Below, in pieces: positions 62,391 through 64,000 of a stretch of 64,000 nt of DNA (positions are counted from its first letter, which is position 1; every line of letters begins with the position of its first letter). Source of the stretch: Amycolatopsis sp. NBC_01488 (GTDB lineage Bacteria; Actinomycetota; Actinomycetes; Mycobacteriales; Pseudonocardiaceae); contig NZ_CP109434.1 in the NCBI RefSeq assembly GCF_036227105.1, positions 2,608,001 to 2,672,000 of the forward strand, in the 5' to 3' direction. Below the pieces are notes generated by a model. It was not told where the DNA came from, made no database searches, and worked only from the letters and a program-made list of their open reading frames with translations. The position numbers and the translations under genes are program-made.

Positions 62391-63293
62391 GTGGATCTGA
62401 ACCTGCTGACCGCCCTGGACGCGCTGCTGGAGGAGAACTCCGTACAGGCGGCCGCCGACCGGCTGCACCTGACGCCCCCGGCGATGAGCCGCACGCTGGC
62501 CAGGATCCGGGCGACGACCGGCGACGACATCCTGGTCCGCACCGGCCGCACGATGACCCCGACGCCCCGCGCGCTGGCGATGCGCGACGAGGTGCGGGCG
62601 CTGGTGGCCCGCGCGAACCGCGTCCTGGCCCCGGCCCGCACGGTCGACCCGGCGACGCTGCGGCGCACGTTCACCATCCAGGGTCACGACGCGCTGCTGG
62701 CGGCGCTGTTCCCGGCGTTGCTGCGCACGGCGTCGGCGGAGGCGCCCGGCATCGGCCTGCGGCTGCTGGCGGAGGCCCCGGTGGACACGCCGGACCTGGC
62801 CCGCGGCCACGTCGACCTGCAGGTCGGGGCGACGGTGCCGGCAACCCCGGAAATCAGTCACGAAGTGGTCGGCGAGGACCGCCTGGTGCTGGTGAGCCGA
62901 GCCGGCGTGCGCCTGGACGTCGAGGAGTTCGCGGCGGCCGAGCACGTGATCGTGTCGCGACGGGGACGGCTGCGCGACGGCGTGGACAAGGCGCTGGCCG
63001 AGCTGGGCCTGCGCCGCCGCGTGGTGGCAGCCCTCCCGACGGCGGCGCTGGCCCTGCAGGCGATCGCGCACAGCGGCGTCGTGGGAGTGCTGGCCGACCG
63101 GGCCACGGCGCTCGCGCGGGCGGACATCGGGTTGGCGGCGACGGAGCTGCCGCTGGACCCGCCGCCGGCCCCGGTCGTAGTGAGCTGGCACAGCCGCTAC
63201 GACACCGACCCGGCCCACGACTGGCTGCGCGCCCACTGCCGGACGGCGCTGGCGGACGTGCTGACGGGGTCTGCCGCGGCTGGTCGTGAGTGA
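62391..63293 (+). CDS. LysR-family regulator ending in a palindromic repeat
   Basis: A 300-residue LysR protein: N-terminal winged HTH (LTALDALLEENSVQAAADRLHLTPPAMSRT area) and a C-terminal substrate-binding domain. The start is GTG at 62391. Its last three codons, GGT-CGT-GAG, and the TGA stop lie exactly at the start of the palindromic repeat (63282-63329), so the C-terminus Gly-Arg-Glu is supplied by the repeat. Related to LysR proteins of the PA2758/YafC-like type; no target known. Convergent with the NAD(P)-binding gene at 63330. Confidence 0.9.
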   Translation: MDLNLLTALDALLEENSVQAAADRLHLTPPAMSRTLARIRATTGDDILVRTGRTMTPTPRALAMRDEVRALVARANRVLAPARTVDPATLRRTFTIQGHDALLAALFPALLRTASAEAPGIGLRLLAEAPVDTPDLARGHVDLQVGATVPATPEISHEVVGEDRLVLVSRAGVRLDVEEFAAAEHVIVSRRGRLRDGVDKALAELGLRRRVVAALPTAALALQAIAHSGVVGVLADRATALARADIGLAATELPLDPPPAPVVVSWHSRYDTDPAHDWLRAHCRTALADVLTGSAAAGRE

Positions 63294-63329
63294 GAAACAG
63301 TGTTCTAACACTGTTTCTCACTCACGACC
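63282..63329. repeat. palindromic repeat, copy 2
   Basis: Perfect inverted repeat: arms 63282-63304 and 63307-63329 (23 bases) with a 2-base centre. Right arm identical to copy 1 at 46095-46142; the left arm differs by one base. It sits exactly between convergent genes, overlapping the LysR stop and ending next to the stop of the leftward gene (63330), so it can act as a shared terminator. Confidence 0.9.
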
Positions 63330-63941
63330 TCAGGTGGGCAGTGCCACCAGCACTTCCCCGCGCGGCCCGTCTTCCGCCGCGTCGAGCATCGCCGCCGCCA
63401 CCGTCGCGTGGCTGATCGTCGACGGGAACAGGCGGCGGGGCACTTCGCCGACTCGCACCGAGCGCCGGGTCGGGCTGATCGGGCCGGTCTTCATCGGGCC
63501 CACGTGGACCACCGTCCCGCCCATGCCGAGGATCGCCGCGTCCGCGCTCGTCTTGTCCGGCAGTTCGTCCTTCAAGAAGCGTGCCAGCAGAGTGCGGGTC
63601 AGCCAGCCCGCCGCCCCCGCGGAGGGCCCGGTCCCCAACGCCCCGACGGACACCGCACGCGACGGCGCCGCGGCCACGACCGCACGAGCCCCGGCCGTCA
63701 GCACGCCCGGCGGGTCACCCTTCCGCAAGCCCAGCGCGTCGAGCACGGTTTCACTGCCCCGCAACGCATCCGCGATCCCGGTGGCGTCGTGGACGTCGGC
63801 CGCGATCGGCGTCAGCCGCTCGGCGGGAGCCGGCGAAGGGCGACGGCTGATGGCCACCACCTCGTGCCCGCGCGAAAGCGCCTGCCGCACCAGCTCGCTG
63901 CCCACCGCGCCCGAAGCGCCGAGCACCGCCACCCGGCTCAT
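63330..63941 (-). CDS. NAD(P)-binding protein of the NmrA/NAD_binding_10 type
   Basis: A 203-residue atypical SDR: N-terminal AVLGASGAVGSELVRQALSRGHEVVAISRR (Rossmann, about 5-34), a DVHDATGIADAL segment, and TVVHVGPMKTG near the middle of the second half. No YxxxK active site is clear, so it may be a redox sensor or an NAD(P)-dependent epimerase-like enzyme. The ATG at 63941 overlaps the end of the partial gene upstream by 4 bp (ATGA). Confidence 0.85.
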   Translation of the reverse strand: MSRVAVLGASGAVGSELVRQALSRGHEVVAISRRPSPAPAERLTPIAADVHDATGIADALRGSETVLDALGLRKGDPPGVLTAGARAVVAAAPSRAVSVGALGTGPSAGAAGWLTRTLLARFLKDELPDKTSADAAILGMGGTVVHVGPMKTGPISPTRRSVRVGEVPRRLFPSTISHATVAAAMLDAAEDGPRGEVLVALPT

Positions 63942-64000
63942 CGCAGCACCTCGAGCGCCGAGGCGTGCAAACCCGGTGCGGCGACGAGGATGTCGGCCGC
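63938..64000 (-). CDS. C-terminal end of an unidentified protein (partial)
   Basis: The final 20 codons of a leftward gene that starts beyond the window, ending TGA at 63938. The tail reads AADILVAAPGLHASALEVLR. Translation is consistent with neighbour codon use, and its stop overlaps the start of the next gene, as in an operon. Too short to assign. Confidence 0.6.
   Translation of the reverse strand, partial: AADILVAAPGLHASALEVLR

Overview
The window is high-GC DNA with tightly packed genes, many GTG starts and many 4-bp stop/start overlaps. Gene content points to a mycelial actinomycete of the Pseudonocardiales, most like Amycolatopsis: F420/PPOX and LLM flavoenzymes, EspG and PPE/WXG-type secretion proteins, a Methyltransf_19 protein, a DasR-type site before nagA, and the fba / DUF3151 / purA neighbourhood seen in actinobacteria. 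The genus is inferred from gene content only. No rRNA, tRNA, transposase, prophage or CRISPR array was found.

Layout. 1-3.4 kb: start of a molybdopterin oxidoreductase, a GH76 protein and a large unknown protein. 3.4-10.5 kb: sugar-uptake locus with two LacI-type proteins (one without a DNA-binding domain), a perfect 24-bp operator, and a seven-protein-type operon of binding lipoprotein, permease, ATPase, two kinases and a dehydrogenase (frc-like). 10.7-16.5 kb: VOC protein, DedA protein, and a MarR / MFS / YceI operon in which both the MFS and YceI proteins carry carboxypeptidase-regulatory-like domains; MarR-type sites are repeated upstream. 16.5-21.4 kb: FAD oxidase, a second DedA protein, nagA with a dre-like site, an ECF-type sigma factor and a YciI protein. 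21.4-27.2 kb: redox island of SDR, PPOX, Baeyer-Villiger-type monooxygenase, metal-dependent hydrolase, ferredoxin reductase and aldo/keto reductase, with palindromic operators and a leader able to pair with a ribosome binding site.

27.2-44.4 kb: LLM oxidoreductase, class II aldolase, membrane protein, DUF3151, secreted lipase, TetR regulator, diguanylate cyclase, MFS exporter, a large FAD/NAD protein, a macrolide-type glycosyltransferase, two secreted HNH nuclease-like proteins with matching leaders, purA and OsmC. 44.4-51.4 kb: cation/proton antiporter, APC permease, serine hydrolase, secreted glycerophosphodiesterase and purD.

51.4-56.4 kb: the most unusual part, a compact cassette of type VII (ESX-like) secretion partners (WXG-like proteins, DUF3558 lipoprotein, PPE-like protein, EspG chaperone and a WXG-transglycosylase fusion) without any core secretion-machine gene. 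56.4-64 kb: aminotransferase, methyltransferase, HAD hydrolase, threonine aldolase, SigE-family sigma factor with a membrane partner, TetR and LysR regulators, an NAD(P)-binding protein and the end of one more gene. A 48-bp palindromic repeat occurs twice (46.1 and 63.3 kb).
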